64,000 nt of DNA from contig CAWJBI010000042.1 in assembly GCA_963841065.1 (NCBI GenBank), positions 140,211 to 204,210 on the forward strand, in the 5' to 3' direction. A model generated the notes under the pieces. It worked only from the letters and a program-made list of their open reading frames with translations. It was not told where the DNA came from and did not search any database. This document shows, piece after piece, positions 35,843 to 45,631 of this stretch (positions are counted from its first letter, which is position 1; each line of letters starts with the position of its first letter). The DNA comes from M0108 sp963841065. Its GTDB lineage: Bacteria > Pseudomonadota > Gammaproteobacteria > Chromatiales > Chromatiaceae. The position numbers and the translations under genes were made by a program.

Positions 35843-35866
35843 CGAGTTTCTCTTCTTGAGAACTCG
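35843..35866 (+). promoter_or_regulatory. Hairpin in the hpf leader
   Basis: CGAGTTTCTC pairs with GAGAACTCG around TTCTT with one bulged T, ~44 bases before the hpf ATG. Role unknown; it may protect or attenuate the mRNA. Confidence 0.35.
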
Positions 35867-35909
35867 CCGTAGGATGGGGCCTCGTTCAACCATGCAGAGG
35901 CAAACGCCC

Positions 35910-36277
35910 ATGCAAGTCGATATCCAGAGTCGGGATTTAACGCTTACGAACGGCCTGCGCGACTACCTGACGAAGCGCCTGGCCTACGGCCTGACTGCCG
36001 GTGATGCCGCGATCGGGCGGGTGATGGTGCGGCTTTCCGACGTCAACGGCCCCCGCGGTGGCGAGGACAAGCGCTGTCACATCGAGGTGCGGTTGCGGGG
36101 TATACCAGATGTGGTGATCGAGGACACCCAGACCGATCTCTATGTGGCCATCGACCGTGCCACCGAACGTGCCGGACGCGCGCTCATGCGCCGTCTGGGG
36201 CGGCGCGGCGAATTCACACCCCCCGCCCGAGGCGGGGAAGGCGTCCCTGAGTCGGACGGCCTGACGCCGGAGCGGAC

Positions 36278-36281
<4 letters not shown>
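35910..36281 (+). CDS. hpf: Ribosome hibernation-promoting factor (HPF/YfiA short form)
   Basis: Binds the 30S decoding region and inactivates ribosomes in starvation. The 123-residue protein starts MQVDIQSRDLTLTNGLRDYL, followed by HIEVRLRGIPDVVIEDTQTD and LYVAIDRATERAGRALMRRL, the beta-alpha-beta pattern of the family. The C-terminal tail is short, with no long-form dimerisation domain. An ATG at 35892 is also in frame. The stop overlaps the purE start (ATGA), so hibernation and purine genes are co-transcribed here. Confidence 0.85.
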
Positions 36282-36795
<514 letters not shown>

Positions 36796-36799
<4 letters not shown>

Positions 36800-37941
36800 T
36801 CCTGCCCCCCGCCATGCTGGGCGTGTTCGGCGGTGGTCAGTTGGGCCGCTACTTCGTCATGGCGGCCCACGAGCTGGGGTATCGGGTCATGGTCGTCGAT
36901 CCAGATCGCGACAGCCCCGCCGGACGCATTGCTGACGTGCATCTGCTGGCCGACTACGACGACCGCCATACCATCGAGCGGATGGCAGCGGCCTGCGCCG
37001 CCGTCACCACCGAGTTCGAGAACGTACCGGCGGACTCCCTGGCCTATCTGGCCAGATTCCTGCCCGTGCGGCCGGACGCCGAGGCCTTGCGCATCTGCCA
37101 GGATCGCAGCGCGGAGAAGGGTTTTCTCAAGGCGCATGGCTTTCCGCATGCGCCCTATGCCGATATCCGTGGCGCGGACGACATCGAGAGGGTCCAAGAC
37201 GGTCTCTTTCCCGGCATTCTCAAGGTCGCCCGCGGTGGCTACGACGGCAAGGGGCAGACATGGGTGAGGGGGAGGGCAGAGGCGCTGGCGGCCTATCGCC
37301 AGCTCGAGGACGAGCCCTGCGTGCTGGAACGTCGGATGGCCCTCGAGGGTGAGATCTCGGTGGTGCTGGCGCGCGACGCGGCGGGCCGGATCGGGTGCTT
37401 TCCCGCCAGCGAGAGCCGCCATCGCCAGGGCATCCTGGACCTCTCGATCGCCCCGGCCCCCGGCAATCTGGGCGCCGAGGCCAGGGAGATTGCCGAAGGG
37501 ATTGCGGAGCGGATGGGTTATGTCGGCGCCTTGTGCGTCGAGTTCTTCGTCGTCGCGGGTCGGCTCTATGTGAATGAAATCGCGCCCCGGCCCCACAATT
37601 CCGGCCATTACAGCCTGGATGCCTGCGTCACCAATCAGTTCGAACAGCAGGTGCGCGCGCTCTGCGGCTTGCCGCTGGGCGATACCCGCGCCCATTGCGC
37701 CGCCCTGATGGTCAATCTTCTGGGCGACCTCTGGTATCCCGACGGCGCCGCTGGCAGGGAACAAGAGCCGGACTGGGGCAAGCTGCTTGCGCTGCCCAAC
37801 CTCAAGCTCCACCTCTATGGCAAGCGGGGCGCCCGACCGGGCCGCAAGATGGGCCATTTCACACTGCTCGGCGCGGACCTGGATGCATTGCGCGAGACCG
37901 CCATGGCGGCGCGTGCGGCACTGGGTATTCGCGATGAATGA
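36796..37941 (+). CDS. purK: N5-carboxyaminoimidazole ribonucleotide synthase
   Basis: Uses ATP and bicarbonate to carboxylate AIR to N5-CAIR. The 381-residue ATP-grasp protein starts with a GTG at 36796 overlapping the purE stop. Motifs: MLGVFGGGQLGRYFVMAA (dinucleotide-like start), VTTEFENVPADSL, KVARGGYDGKGQ (ATP-binding), VNEIAPRPHNSGHYSLDAC (active site). Intact frame. Confidence 0.96.
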
Positions 37942-37973
37942 AATCGAGGGCCTAGCGGCCTGTGGAAAAATCA

Positions 37974-38951
37974 ATGGACACACCTATGACTAACGCAGTC
38001 TCCATCGGCGAACCCTGGATGTGGGCCGCCTTCATCGCCTTCGTGCTGGTCATGCTGGCGCTGGACCTGTTCGTGTTCGGCGGCAGTAAGGCGCACAAGG
38101 TCAGCGTCAAGGAGGCCGCACTCTGGTCGCTGGTATGGGTGAGCCTGGCGCTCTTGTTCAACGCCGGTCTGTGGTGGTATCTGAATGGCACGGTGGGCCG
38201 GAGATCGCCGACCGCAAGGCGCTGGAATTCCTCACCGGCTATCTGATCGAGAAGTCGCTGTCGGTGGACAACGTGTTCATCTTCCTGCTGATCTTCTCGT
38301 CCTTCCACGTCGCCGCCGAATACCAGCGCCGGGTGCTGATCTACGGCGTGCTGGGCGCCATCGTCATGCGCGCCATCATGATCCTGGCCGGGGCCTGGGT
38401 GGTGCGCGAGTATTCAGCTGGGTGCTCTATCTCTTCGGCGTCTTCCTGGTGGTCACCGGCATGCGCATGCTGGTCATGGCGGAAAAGAAGCCCGATCTGG
38501 AGAAGAACCCGGTGCTGAAATTCGCGCGCCGGCATCTGCGCATCACCGAGGACCATCACGGCGAGAAATTCACCGTGATGAAGGACGGCGTGCGCTATTT
38601 CACGCCGCTGTTTCTGGTGCTGATCCTGATCGAGGTCTCCGACCTGGTGTTCGCGGTGGATTCCATCCCGGCCATCTTCGCCATCACCACCGACCCCTTC
38701 ATCGTCTTCACCTCCAACATCTTCGCCATCATGGGCCTGCGCGCGCTGTATTTCCTGCTCGCCGACGTGGCGGATCGCTTCCACCTGCTGAAATACGGCC
38801 TGGCCATGGTGCTGACCTTCATCGGCGCCAAGATGCTGATCGCGCCCTGGTATCACGTGCCGGTGCGGCCTCGCTGGCCATCGTCGCGGTGCTGATCGGG
38901 GCGAGCGTCATCGCCAGCCTGATCGCCACGCGCAACCAGCCATCCCACTGA
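37974..38951 (+). pseudogene. TerC-family integral membrane protein (Alx-like), three frameshifts as given
   Basis: TerC/Alx proteins are seven-helix membrane proteins linked to tellurite resistance and manganese export. Recognisable blocks: WMWAAFIAFVLVMLALDLFV, LIEKSLSVDNVFIFLLIF, then VMKDGVRYFTPLFLVLILIE and VSDLVFAVDSIPAIFAIT. The two Asp-rich motifs SVDNVFIF and LVFAVDSIPA are the putative metal sites. Frame changes are needed near 38195, 38415 and 38866; the sequence across them is complete to the TGA at 38949. The start may be 37974 or 37986. It follows purK by 32 bases. Confidence 0.83.
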
Positions 38952-39036
38952 TTGTTTGTCGTTAAGTTGGCAACAGCCGACCGCTACAGGGGGCGGGCAT
39001 GGCTGGTCACCCGGCTCCCCTGGTGAGGTATCGCAG

Positions 39037-39918
39037 ATGACGTATCGCGTCGTAACGCCCGGCCCAGCAAGCCTGCGCACCCAACTGGGCGCCTTCATTG
39101 CCCACGCCCGCGTGCAGGGCGTCATCATCGCCCTGATCCTGATCAATGCGGTCTTGCTCGGACTGGAGACCTGGCCCGCCGCCATGGCGGCAGCGGGCGG
39201 GCCGATTCGGGCGCTGGATCAAGCGATCCTGGGCGTGTTCGTGGTGGAGATCGCCCTGCGGCTTTATGTGCATCGGGGTGCCTTCTGGCGTGACCCCTGG
39301 AGCCTGTTCGATTTCGCTGTCGTCGCCATCGCCCTGGTCCCGGCAGCGGGCCCGCTCGCCGTGCTGCGCGCCTTGCGCGTCTTGCGCGTGCTGCGGCTAC
39401 TGACCCTGGTGCCCTCCATGCGGCGCGTGGTGAGCGCCCTGCTTGGGGCCATCCCGGGGCTCTTTTCCATCGCGTTACTGCTGGCGATCGTCTATTACGT
39501 GTTTGCGGTGATCGCCACCAATCTGTTCGGCGCCGCCTACCCGGAATGGTTCGGCCACCTGGGGCGCTCGCTCTATACTCTGTTCCAGATCATGACCTTG
39601 GAGAGCTGGTCGATGGGCATAGCCCGGCCGGTGATGGAAGGCTTCCCCTATGCCTGGGCCTTTTTCGTGCCTTTCATCCTGGTGGCCACCTTCACCATGC
39701 TCAACTTGTTCATCGCCATCATCGTCAACGCCATGCAGAGCTATAGCGAGACGGAACATCGGGAGACGGTCGCGGCAGTGGCGCAGGTCAGTGAGCATCT
39801 CGAAGCGGATCTGCATGGCGAGGTGCAGGCGTTGCGTGAAGACATCCGGGAACTGAAGGCGCTGCTGTCGCAAGGGGGGCTGGCGCAGACGCCGGCGTCG
39901 CGCCTGCCCGATTCCTGA
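39037..39918 (+). CDS. NavAb/NaChBac-type bacterial voltage-gated sodium channel
   Basis: A 293-residue six-helix channel subunit that forms tetramers. S1-S3 occupy ~25-100. S4 (109-130) has Arg every third residue (LRALRVLRVLRLLTLVP), the voltage sensor. S5 is near 142-162, and the pore holds the selectivity filter TLESWSM (187-193), identical to that described for NavAb. S6 follows (FFVPFILVATFTMLNLFIAI), and the C-terminal part is a coiled-coil tetramerisation helix (VSEHLEADLHGEVQALREDI). The frame is intact. The neighbouring P-type ATPase and nearby nhaR suggest a cation-handling neighbourhood, which is inference. Confidence 0.93.
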   Translation: MTYRVVTPGPASLRTQLGAFIAHARVQGVIIALILINAVLLGLETWPAAMAAAGGPIRALDQAILGVFVVEIALRLYVHRGAFWRDPWSLFDFAVVAIALVPAAGPLAVLRALRVLRVLRLLTLVPSMRRVVSALLGAIPGLFSIALLLAIVYYVFAVIATNLFGAAYPEWFGHLGRSLYTLFQIMTLESWSMGIARPVMEGFPYAWAFFVPFILVATFTMLNLFIAIIVNAMQSYSETEHRETVAAVAQVSEHLEADLHGEVQALREDIRELKALLSQGGLAQTPASRLPDS

Positions 39919-40054
39919 AGGTTCGTCTGCGCTGATCATCGGCCCACAGCCGAACCGCCATCACGGTGACCCGAGAAGAACGGAACATGCCCCTGGTCAA
40001 CATCAGCATCGACTTTGCCTCCGTCACCCATGCCACACCGGTCGTGGAATCCCC

Positions 40055-42742
40055 ATGAATTCCGCTTCGAGACCCATGTCCGCAGAGCCGCCCTGGCACG
40101 CGCTCGCAACCGTGGAGGCTGTCGCACGCCTCGAGGTAGACGCACGCACGGGCCTCACTCAGGCGCAGGCGGCCGAGCGCTTGCTGCGTTTCGGCGCGAA
40201 CCAACTGGCCACGGCCAAGCCACGCCCGGTCTGGCTCAAGTTCCTCGATCAGTTCCGCAACGTGCTCACCTTTGTTCTGATCGGCGCGGCGCTGCTCGCC
40301 GGGGCCATCGGGGATCTGAAGGACGCGGTGGTGATCCTGGTCGTGGTGGTCGTGAATGCCGCCCTGGGCTTCCATCAGGAATACCGCGCCGAGAAGACCC
40401 TGGCTGCCCTCAAGGGCATGCTCGCGCGCCGTGCGCGGGTGCGGCGCGACGGGCAGGTCATCGAGGTGGATGTGGCCGCCCTGGTGCCCGGCGACCTGGC
40501 CCTGTTGGAGGCCGGCGACCGCATTCCCGCCGATGGTCGCTTCCTGGCTGCACACAACGTCGAGGTGGACGAGGCGGCGCTGACCGGCGAATCCCTCGCC
40601 GTGGGCAAGCAGACGGAGGCCGTGGCGGCGGATGCGCCGCTGGCGGAGCGGGTGAACATGGGCTTCATGAATACCACGGTCACGCGCGGCCGGGCGGAGC
40701 TGCTCGTCACCGCCACCGGTATGGCGACCGAGATGGGACGGCTGGCGGCCATGCTGGAGGCGGCGGAGGTGGGCGAGACCCCCTTGCAGAAGGAACTGGA
40801 TCGCGTCGGCAAGCGCCTGGCCACCATTGCCGTGGCGGTCATCGCCGTCATCCTTTTGGTCGGCATCGGCTACGGCCAGGACTTGATCAAGGCGGTCCTC
40901 AATGCCGTCGCGCTGGCGGTCGCGGCGATTCCCGAGGGTCTGCCGGCGGTGGTGACGGTGACCCTGGCGGTGGGCATGTACCGCATGGCCCGGCAAAAGG
41001 CCATCGTCAAGAAACTCGCCGCCGTCGAGACCCTAGGCTCGACCACCATCATCTGTTCCGACAAGACCGGCACCCTGACCCTGAACCAGATGACCGCACG
41101 CGCCTTCCATCATCGCGGGCGGCGGTTCACGGTGTTCGGCGAGGGCTATGCGGCGGCGGGCGAGATCCGGTCCGAGGACGGTGCCGACATCCCGGACCTG
41201 GCGCCGCTGCTCCTGCCCATGGCCCTGTGCAGCGAGAGCCGCATCGCCGATGGGAAACTCATCGGCGATCCCACCGAGGGGGCTCTGCTGGCGTTGGCCG
41301 CCAAGGGCGGCATCGAACCGGAGGCCGCCCTGGAACATCGACCGCGCATCGCCGAGATCCCCTTCGATTCTGCGCACAAGTTCATGGCCACGTTCCACCA
41401 TGCCGGGGAAGCGGTCCTGCTGCTGGTCAAGGGGGCACCCGACGTGCTGCTGGCACGTTCCAGCCGCTGGACGGGGCCGGAGGGCCAGGTCGATCTGGAC
41501 GAGGCGGCGCGTGCGGCGCTGCTGGCGGAAAACGGGCGCTTGGCTACGCTCGCCTACCGGGTACTGGCGGTGGCCTCGAAGACCATCCCGGCGCGCGACT
41601 TCGACCCCGGCGGCGAACTCATGCCCTGGGTGGACGGCCTTGCCTTTCAGGGTCTCATTGGCATCCAGGACCCGCCGCGACCCGAGGCGAAGGCGGCCAT
41701 CGCCCTGTGCCACCGCGCCGGCATCCAGGTCAAGATGATCACCGGCGACCACAGGATCACCGCGGCCGCTATCGCCCACGAACTGGGGCTGCACGGCGAG
41801 GTGATGAGCGGCGCGGAATTGGATGCGGTGAGCGCCCATGCGCTTTCCGAAACCATCGAACGGGTCGCCGTGTTCGCCCGCGTGGCGCCCGAGCACAAGG
41901 TCAAGATCGTGGCGGCGTTGAAGGAACGTGGTCATGTCGTGGCCATGACCGGCGATGGGGTTAACGACGCGCCCGCGCTCAAGACCGCCGACATCGGCGT
42001 GGCCATGGGCATTACCGGCACGGAAGTGACCCGGGAGGCGGCGGCGATGGTGCTCGCCGACGACAACTTCGCCACCATCGTGCGGGCGGTGCGCGAAGGC
42101 CGGACCATCTTCGAGAACATCGTCAAGTTCGTGCGCTTCCAGCTTTCCACAAACATCGGCGCCGTGCTCACCGTCGCCAGCGCCACCTTCATGGGCCTGC
42201 CCGCGCCGTTCACTGCGATCCAGATCTTGTGGATCAACATCATCATGGACGGCCCGCCGGCCATGACCCTGGGCCTGGACCCGCCGCGCGTTGGTGTCAT
42301 GGACGCGGCCCCGAGGCTGCCTGGCCAGGCGATCCTCTCCGGCGCGCGCATCGGGCGGCTGGTCCAGTACGGCCTGACCATGGCCGCCGGCACCCTGGGG
42401 GTGTTCTGGTGGGCGCTGCACGAAGGTGGCGAGGGCCACGCGCTGACCTTGGCCTTCACCACCTTCGTGCTGTTCCAATTCTTCAACGTCATGAATGCCC
42501 GCAACGAGACCGGCAGCGCCTTCAACCGCCAACTGTTCGCCAACGGCAAGCTGTGGCTGGCGCTCGCCGCGGTGCTTGTGTTGCAGGTTGTCGTCGTGCA
42601 TTGGGGGCCGGCTCAGGCCATCTTCGCTACCGTGGACTTGAGCGTGAAAGACTGGGGGCTTGCCCTGGCCATCGCCTCCTCGGTCCTGTGGATCGAAGAG
42701 GTGCGGAAACTGGCTCTGCTCGGCCTTTCCAGACGGGGCTAA
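40055..42742 (+). CDS. Type II cation-transporting P-type ATPase
   Basis: An 895-residue ion pump. In order: N-terminal cation-ATPase domain (GLTQAQAAERLLRFGANQL), actuator motif LTGESLAV (~177), M4 motif PEGLPAVVT, phosphorylation site SDKTGTLTLNQMT (Asp ~336), nucleotide-binding KGAPDVLL, hinge MTGDGVNDAPALK (~633), and M5-M6 (STNIGAVLTVASATFMG, ILWINIIMDGPPAMTLG). PEGLP in M4 together with the overall layout places it with the calcium-type (SERCA/PMCA-like) pumps; the transported ion cannot be fixed, as M6 has NIIMDGPP instead of the canonical calcium residues. Starts 137 bases after the sodium channel gene. In frame throughout. Confidence 0.93.
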   Translation: MNSASRPMSAEPPWHALATVEAVARLEVDARTGLTQAQAAERLLRFGANQLATAKPRPVWLKFLDQFRNVLTFVLIGAALLAGAIGDLKDAVVILVVVVVNAALGFHQEYRAEKTLAALKGMLARRARVRRDGQVIEVDVAALVPGDLALLEAGDRIPADGRFLAAHNVEVDEAALTGESLAVGKQTEAVAADAPLAERVNMGFMNTTVTRGRAELLVTATGMATEMGRLAAMLEAAEVGETPLQKELDRVGKRLATIAVAVIAVILLVGIGYGQDLIKAVLNAVALAVAAIPEGLPAVVTVTLAVGMYRMARQKAIVKKLAAVETLGSTTIICSDKTGTLTLNQMTARAFHHRGRRFTVFGEGYAAAGEIRSEDGADIPDLAPLLLPMALCSESRIADGKLIGDPTEGALLALAAKGGIEPEAALEHRPRIAEIPFDSAHKFMATFHHAGEAVLLLVKGAPDVLLARSSRWTGPEGQVDLDEAARAALLAENGRLATLAYRVLAVASKTIPARDFDPGGELMPWVDGLAFQGLIGIQDPPRPEAKAAIALCHRAGIQVKMITGDHRITAAAIAHELGLHGEVMSGAELDAVSAHALSETIERVAVFARVAPEHKVKIVAALKERGHVVAMTGDGVNDAPALKTADIGVAMGITGTEVTREAAAMVLADDNFATIVRAVREGRTIFENIVKFVRFQLSTNIGAVLTVASATFMGLPAPFTAIQILWINIIMDGPPAMTLGLDPPRVGVMDAAPRLPGQAILSGARIGRLVQYGLTMAAGTLGVFWWALHEGGEGHALTLAFTTFVLFQFFNVMNARNETGSAFNRQLFANGKLWLALAAVLVLQVVVVHWGPAQAIFATVDLSVKDWGLALAIASSVLWIEEVRKLALLGLSRRG

Positions 42743-43050
42743 GGCGATACTCGAGCACGAACCGACCAGCGGAAGGAGGAAGGCGTGGGCGCCGCCAGAG
42801 CAACCGTTGCGCGAAGGCCGCCAAGCCTGTAGCTGGCAGTAACGCACCGAAACCCATCATCGGTGCGCCACCCAAACGCTGGGTGTCGGTGCGCTTTACC
42901 CATCCTGTGGGCGAACAAATGTCCACTCAATAGGTCGCCGGCTGGGTCCTGGGGTGCATCGCCGTTGCCCCGGGGAACTATCGACCCGGAGCGGACGCTG
43001 GCCTAGTGAACAAGAACGGCGGCAATCCAACGGCCATAAACGAGTCCCCA

Positions 43051-43725
43051 ATGCTACCCCCGCCACCGCCCGTCCTCCTGATTCTCGGCACGGATGCCGC
43101 GGGCAAAGACTACATCGCCGAGTTCCTGATCGGCCGCTGGCGAGCGGCCGGCCATCGCGTCGAGAAACGCACCGGCAAGTTGGCGGCGCCGGCCGCCGAT
43201 GCACGCTCCAGCAGCGAACGCAAGGGGCGCTGGGGCCGCTTTCAGGAGCGGGCATTCTTGGGCCTGTTCCCGCTGCTGCGCCCCGTACTGCCGGCCGTGG
43301 CCCGGCTGCTCCTGGCGCGGGATCGGCGCCGGTTTCGGCCGTCGGCCGTCCCGCTGGTGGTGGTTAGCCACACCGCGCTGCGGCTGCTGGCGCTGGTCCT
43401 GGGCCAGCACCGCGAGGGATGGGCCGTCCTCGCTCGGCGCCCGGCTCTGGAACGTACCTTGCGCGCGACGCCACCGCCCGGAACGACGGTCGTAGTGCTC
43501 GACGTCGCCCCCGCCACCCGCCGCCAGCGGATCGCCGCTCGAATTCGATCCGGCACCGTCGATCCGTTCGACCGCTACATGCTCGCCGACCCGGACCGCG
43601 CCGAACACATCGAGCGTTGTCTGGTGGAGCTGGCGACCCGCTACCTGAATGCGGCCCTGATCGAGAACGACGACTTGGACGATGAGGCGCTCGAACGTGA
43701 ACTCGCACGTGCGCTCGGCCGGTAA
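43051..43725 (+). CDS. P-loop nucleotide kinase-like protein
   Basis: About 224 residues. The Walker A-like motif LLILGTDAAGKDYIAEFL resembles thymidylate-kinase-type P-loops but with D after GK instead of S/T. Further motifs: VPLVVVSHTALRLLALVL, TVVVLDVAPATRRQRIAARI (the LID/strand region) and ERCLVELATRYLNAALI. It may phosphorylate a small molecule or be a regulatory relative; there is no clear substrate signature. The ATG at 43051 just before PPPPPVLLILG is favoured over a GTG at 43006. It stands alone between the P-type ATPase and a Pmp3-like gene. Confidence 0.7.
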   Translation: MLPPPPPVLLILGTDAAGKDYIAEFLIGRWRAAGHRVEKRTGKLAAPAADARSSSERKGRWGRFQERAFLGLFPLLRPVLPAVARLLLARDRRRFRPSAVPLVVVSHTALRLLALVLGQHREGWAVLARRPALERTLRATPPPGTTVVVLDVAPATRRQRIAARIRSGTVDPFDRYMLADPDRAEHIERCLVELATRYLNAALIENDDLDDEALERELARALGR

Positions 43726-44072
43726 GCGCGGTTTCCATCGCCTTGAATCCCGAGTGGCTACCGCGGCGTGCTGGCACCCAAGGCGCCGTTGCGCGCCGCT
43801 GGCGACCGAGACCACTGCTTCACCCACGACCACGGCGCCAGGACGGCAAGCCTGGGCTCACTGCCGGTGGGCGGTGTTCATGGGCTGGTCCTTACCCTGC
43901 CGCCCGGCCCCCCTCCGTGACACCCACCTCATCCCCGTCCGTCCCCGTCGGCTCCCGTGCGGCTGACACTTGCCACGCGCGCCCCGGCGATGCTAGTTTT
44001 TGGCTCCGCCCCGCCGCCCGTGCGGTCGCCGGTGCGGTTGAAATGCCTATCCCCTATCCCCAACTGCCGTGC
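43726..44072. other. Intergenic stretch, nothing recognised
   Basis: About 350 GC-rich bases with no family-like frame, repeat or terminator that I can support. Confidence 0.5.
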
Positions 44073-44318
44073 ATGTCCTACCTGCTCGCGATCATAGTCC
44101 CGCCGCTGGCGATCCTGATGCAGGGCCGCCCGTTACAGGCAATCTTCAACGGCCTCCTGTGGCTCGGCGGGCTGCTGTTCATCCTGCTGCCCTTCGTGGC
44201 CGGTCAGGCCGCTTGGCTGATCGCCGTGATCTGGTCTGTCGCGGTGGTCTACAACCGCCGCCAGGATGCGCGCGACCGCCGCTTGATTGACGAGGCCCTG
44301 CGACGGCAGCGGGAATAG
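44073..44318 (+). CDS. Pmp3/YqaE-family small membrane protein
   Basis: An 81-residue protein with two membrane helices. MSYLLAIIVPPLAILMQG is the Pmp3 signature (IVPP with the following LMQGRP), then AIFNGLLWLGGLLFILLPFV and AAWLIAVIWSVAVVYNRRQ. Its C-terminus is a charged tail RRQDARDRRLIDEALRRQRE, longer than in typical 50-residue Pmp3 proteins. The family is linked with salt and cold stress. An in-frame ATG at 44043 is possible but the family match begins at 44073. Confidence 0.82.
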   Translation: MSYLLAIIVPPLAILMQGRPLQAIFNGLLWLGGLLFILLPFVAGQAAWLIAVIWSVAVVYNRRQDARDRRLIDEALRRQRE

Positions 44319-44781
44319 ACAAAGCCGCGATCGGCACGATCGCCTGGCAGCCTGCCGCGTCCGGCAGCACCGCCCCCCAGCCCTCGCGGAGACGCGGGCC
44401 ATTGCCTCGCCATGATGGTCCCGTTATGGTTTTCTCAGGCGTGGAATCTCGTTCCGAACTACAGCCAATCCCCGCTGTCGAACCGTTCGGCCAACCGGCC
44501 AGCGTGTTCCCACCCTAAAGCCTGATTGCTGCGTTTCTTGCCCAGGTGGCGGTGATCTAGGCCCCGCCCCTCCAAGGGGTCTGCGGGGCGGACGCTCTGA
44601 ACCCGTCAGAGTGTGAGCTCCTTGGTGTAATTGCAATCAGCGTGGTCGTTGTTGTTGAGATCCACACGGCAGTGAGGAGGTACCTTGGGCTTGAGCCGCC
44701 CGTTGGTGCCCATGCCTTTGGGTCGGGGGGCCAATTGATGGGGCAGGGCAGACTCAGCGCACGAATGGTGGAGGCGACGAC
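44319..44781. other. Intergenic stretch, nothing recognised
   Basis: About 460 bases. Short frames only. The composition falls towards AT just before the TerB-like gene. Confidence 0.5.
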
Positions 44782-45201
44782 ATGAAAATATCGCTGATTG
44801 ACCGTAGTCTCTATCTCAAAGGACTGATGTTGCTCATCCGCAAGGATCGGGAAATCCGGGATGAAGAAAGAAATGTGATGCTCTGCATCGGGAAAATGCT
44901 TGGGTTTGATAATGGATTCTGTGAAAAAGCCATCGATGACATCCTCTATAACAAGTATGTTGTTGACGAGCCGCCCCATTTTTCCAATGCGGATGTCGCC
45001 AGCCATTTTGTACTTGACGCACTCAGAATCGCCATCGCCGACGGGGAAGTGCACGAGAAGGAAGTGCAATGGGTGAAAGCCGTTGCTGTAGCAAACGGCA
45101 TAGAAGAGGAGCTGTTCAACGGTGTCGTTGCTCGCGCATTAGCTGGGGCCGGGACAGGCACGCAAGGGACCTTCGAGGCGGGGCGTTTCGAATGGGACTA
45201 G
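44782..45201 (+). CDS. TerB-like (tellurite resistance) domain protein
   Basis: A 139-residue all-helical protein: LYLKGLMLLIRKDREIRDEE, RNVMLCIGKMLGFDNGFCEK, FVLDALRIAIADGEVHEKEV, QWVKAVAVANGIEEELFNGV. The two acidic pairs (RKDREIRDEE and ADGEVHEKE), one per half, are the metal-binding acidic motifs of TerB folds. Codon usage is visibly less GC-rich than in its neighbours, suggesting separate acquisition. It stands upstream of the XpaC/TelA pair, members of tellurite-type stress gene groups. Exact function unknown. Confidence 0.75.
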   Translation: MKISLIDRSLYLKGLMLLIRKDREIRDEERNVMLCIGKMLGFDNGFCEKAIDDILYNKYVVDEPPHFSNADVASHFVLDALRIAIADGEVHEKEVQWVKAVAVANGIEEELFNGVVARALAGAGTGTQGTFEAGRFEWD

Positions 45202-45457
45202 AGTGCACCGCAACAACGACGATCACCAACGACAACAGTATACCGAGTCGCCCGAGCACGCGGGCCCCGGCCTGGGAGAGCCCGCTGGTCGCCGCCACAC
45301 CGAGCTGGGCGGCCCTGGCGGAGCTGTCATCGGAGCCTGTCTTCGACCAGGAGTTTCACAGTAACATTGGGCCCCTCCAAGATCGCTGCTGCGGGGCGAC
45401 ACGGAGGTTTCCACGCCGACCCTGGCCATGCCTTGCGATGCCCTGAATTCAGAAGCT

Positions 45458-45631
45458 ATGAACGAACGCCTTGGACACGACACCCCAGGCCCAGCCGCCG
45501 GTAGTTCCGTCGAGCCGACCCGGGGAGCAGGCTTGCCGCGGCGCCCGGGTCTAGGGCTGCGCCTGCTCGGCTGGACGCTCTTGACGGCAAGCGTGGGCCT
45601 GGTTTCCTGCCAGTCCTTGTTCGTCTTGTGA
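45458..45631 (+). CDS. Possible small membrane protein coupled to xpaC
   Basis: A 57-residue frame (MNERLGHDTPGPAAGSS at the start) ending in a hydrophobic segment LRLLGWTLLTASVGLVSCQS. Its TGA overlaps the GTG of the xpaC gene (GTGA at 45628-45631). There is no known family. The overlap is the best argument that it is real. An upstream ATG at 45428 is also in frame. Confidence 0.4.
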   Translation: MNERLGHDTPGPAAGSSVEPTRGAGLPRRPGLGLRLLGWTLLTASVGLVSCQSLFVL

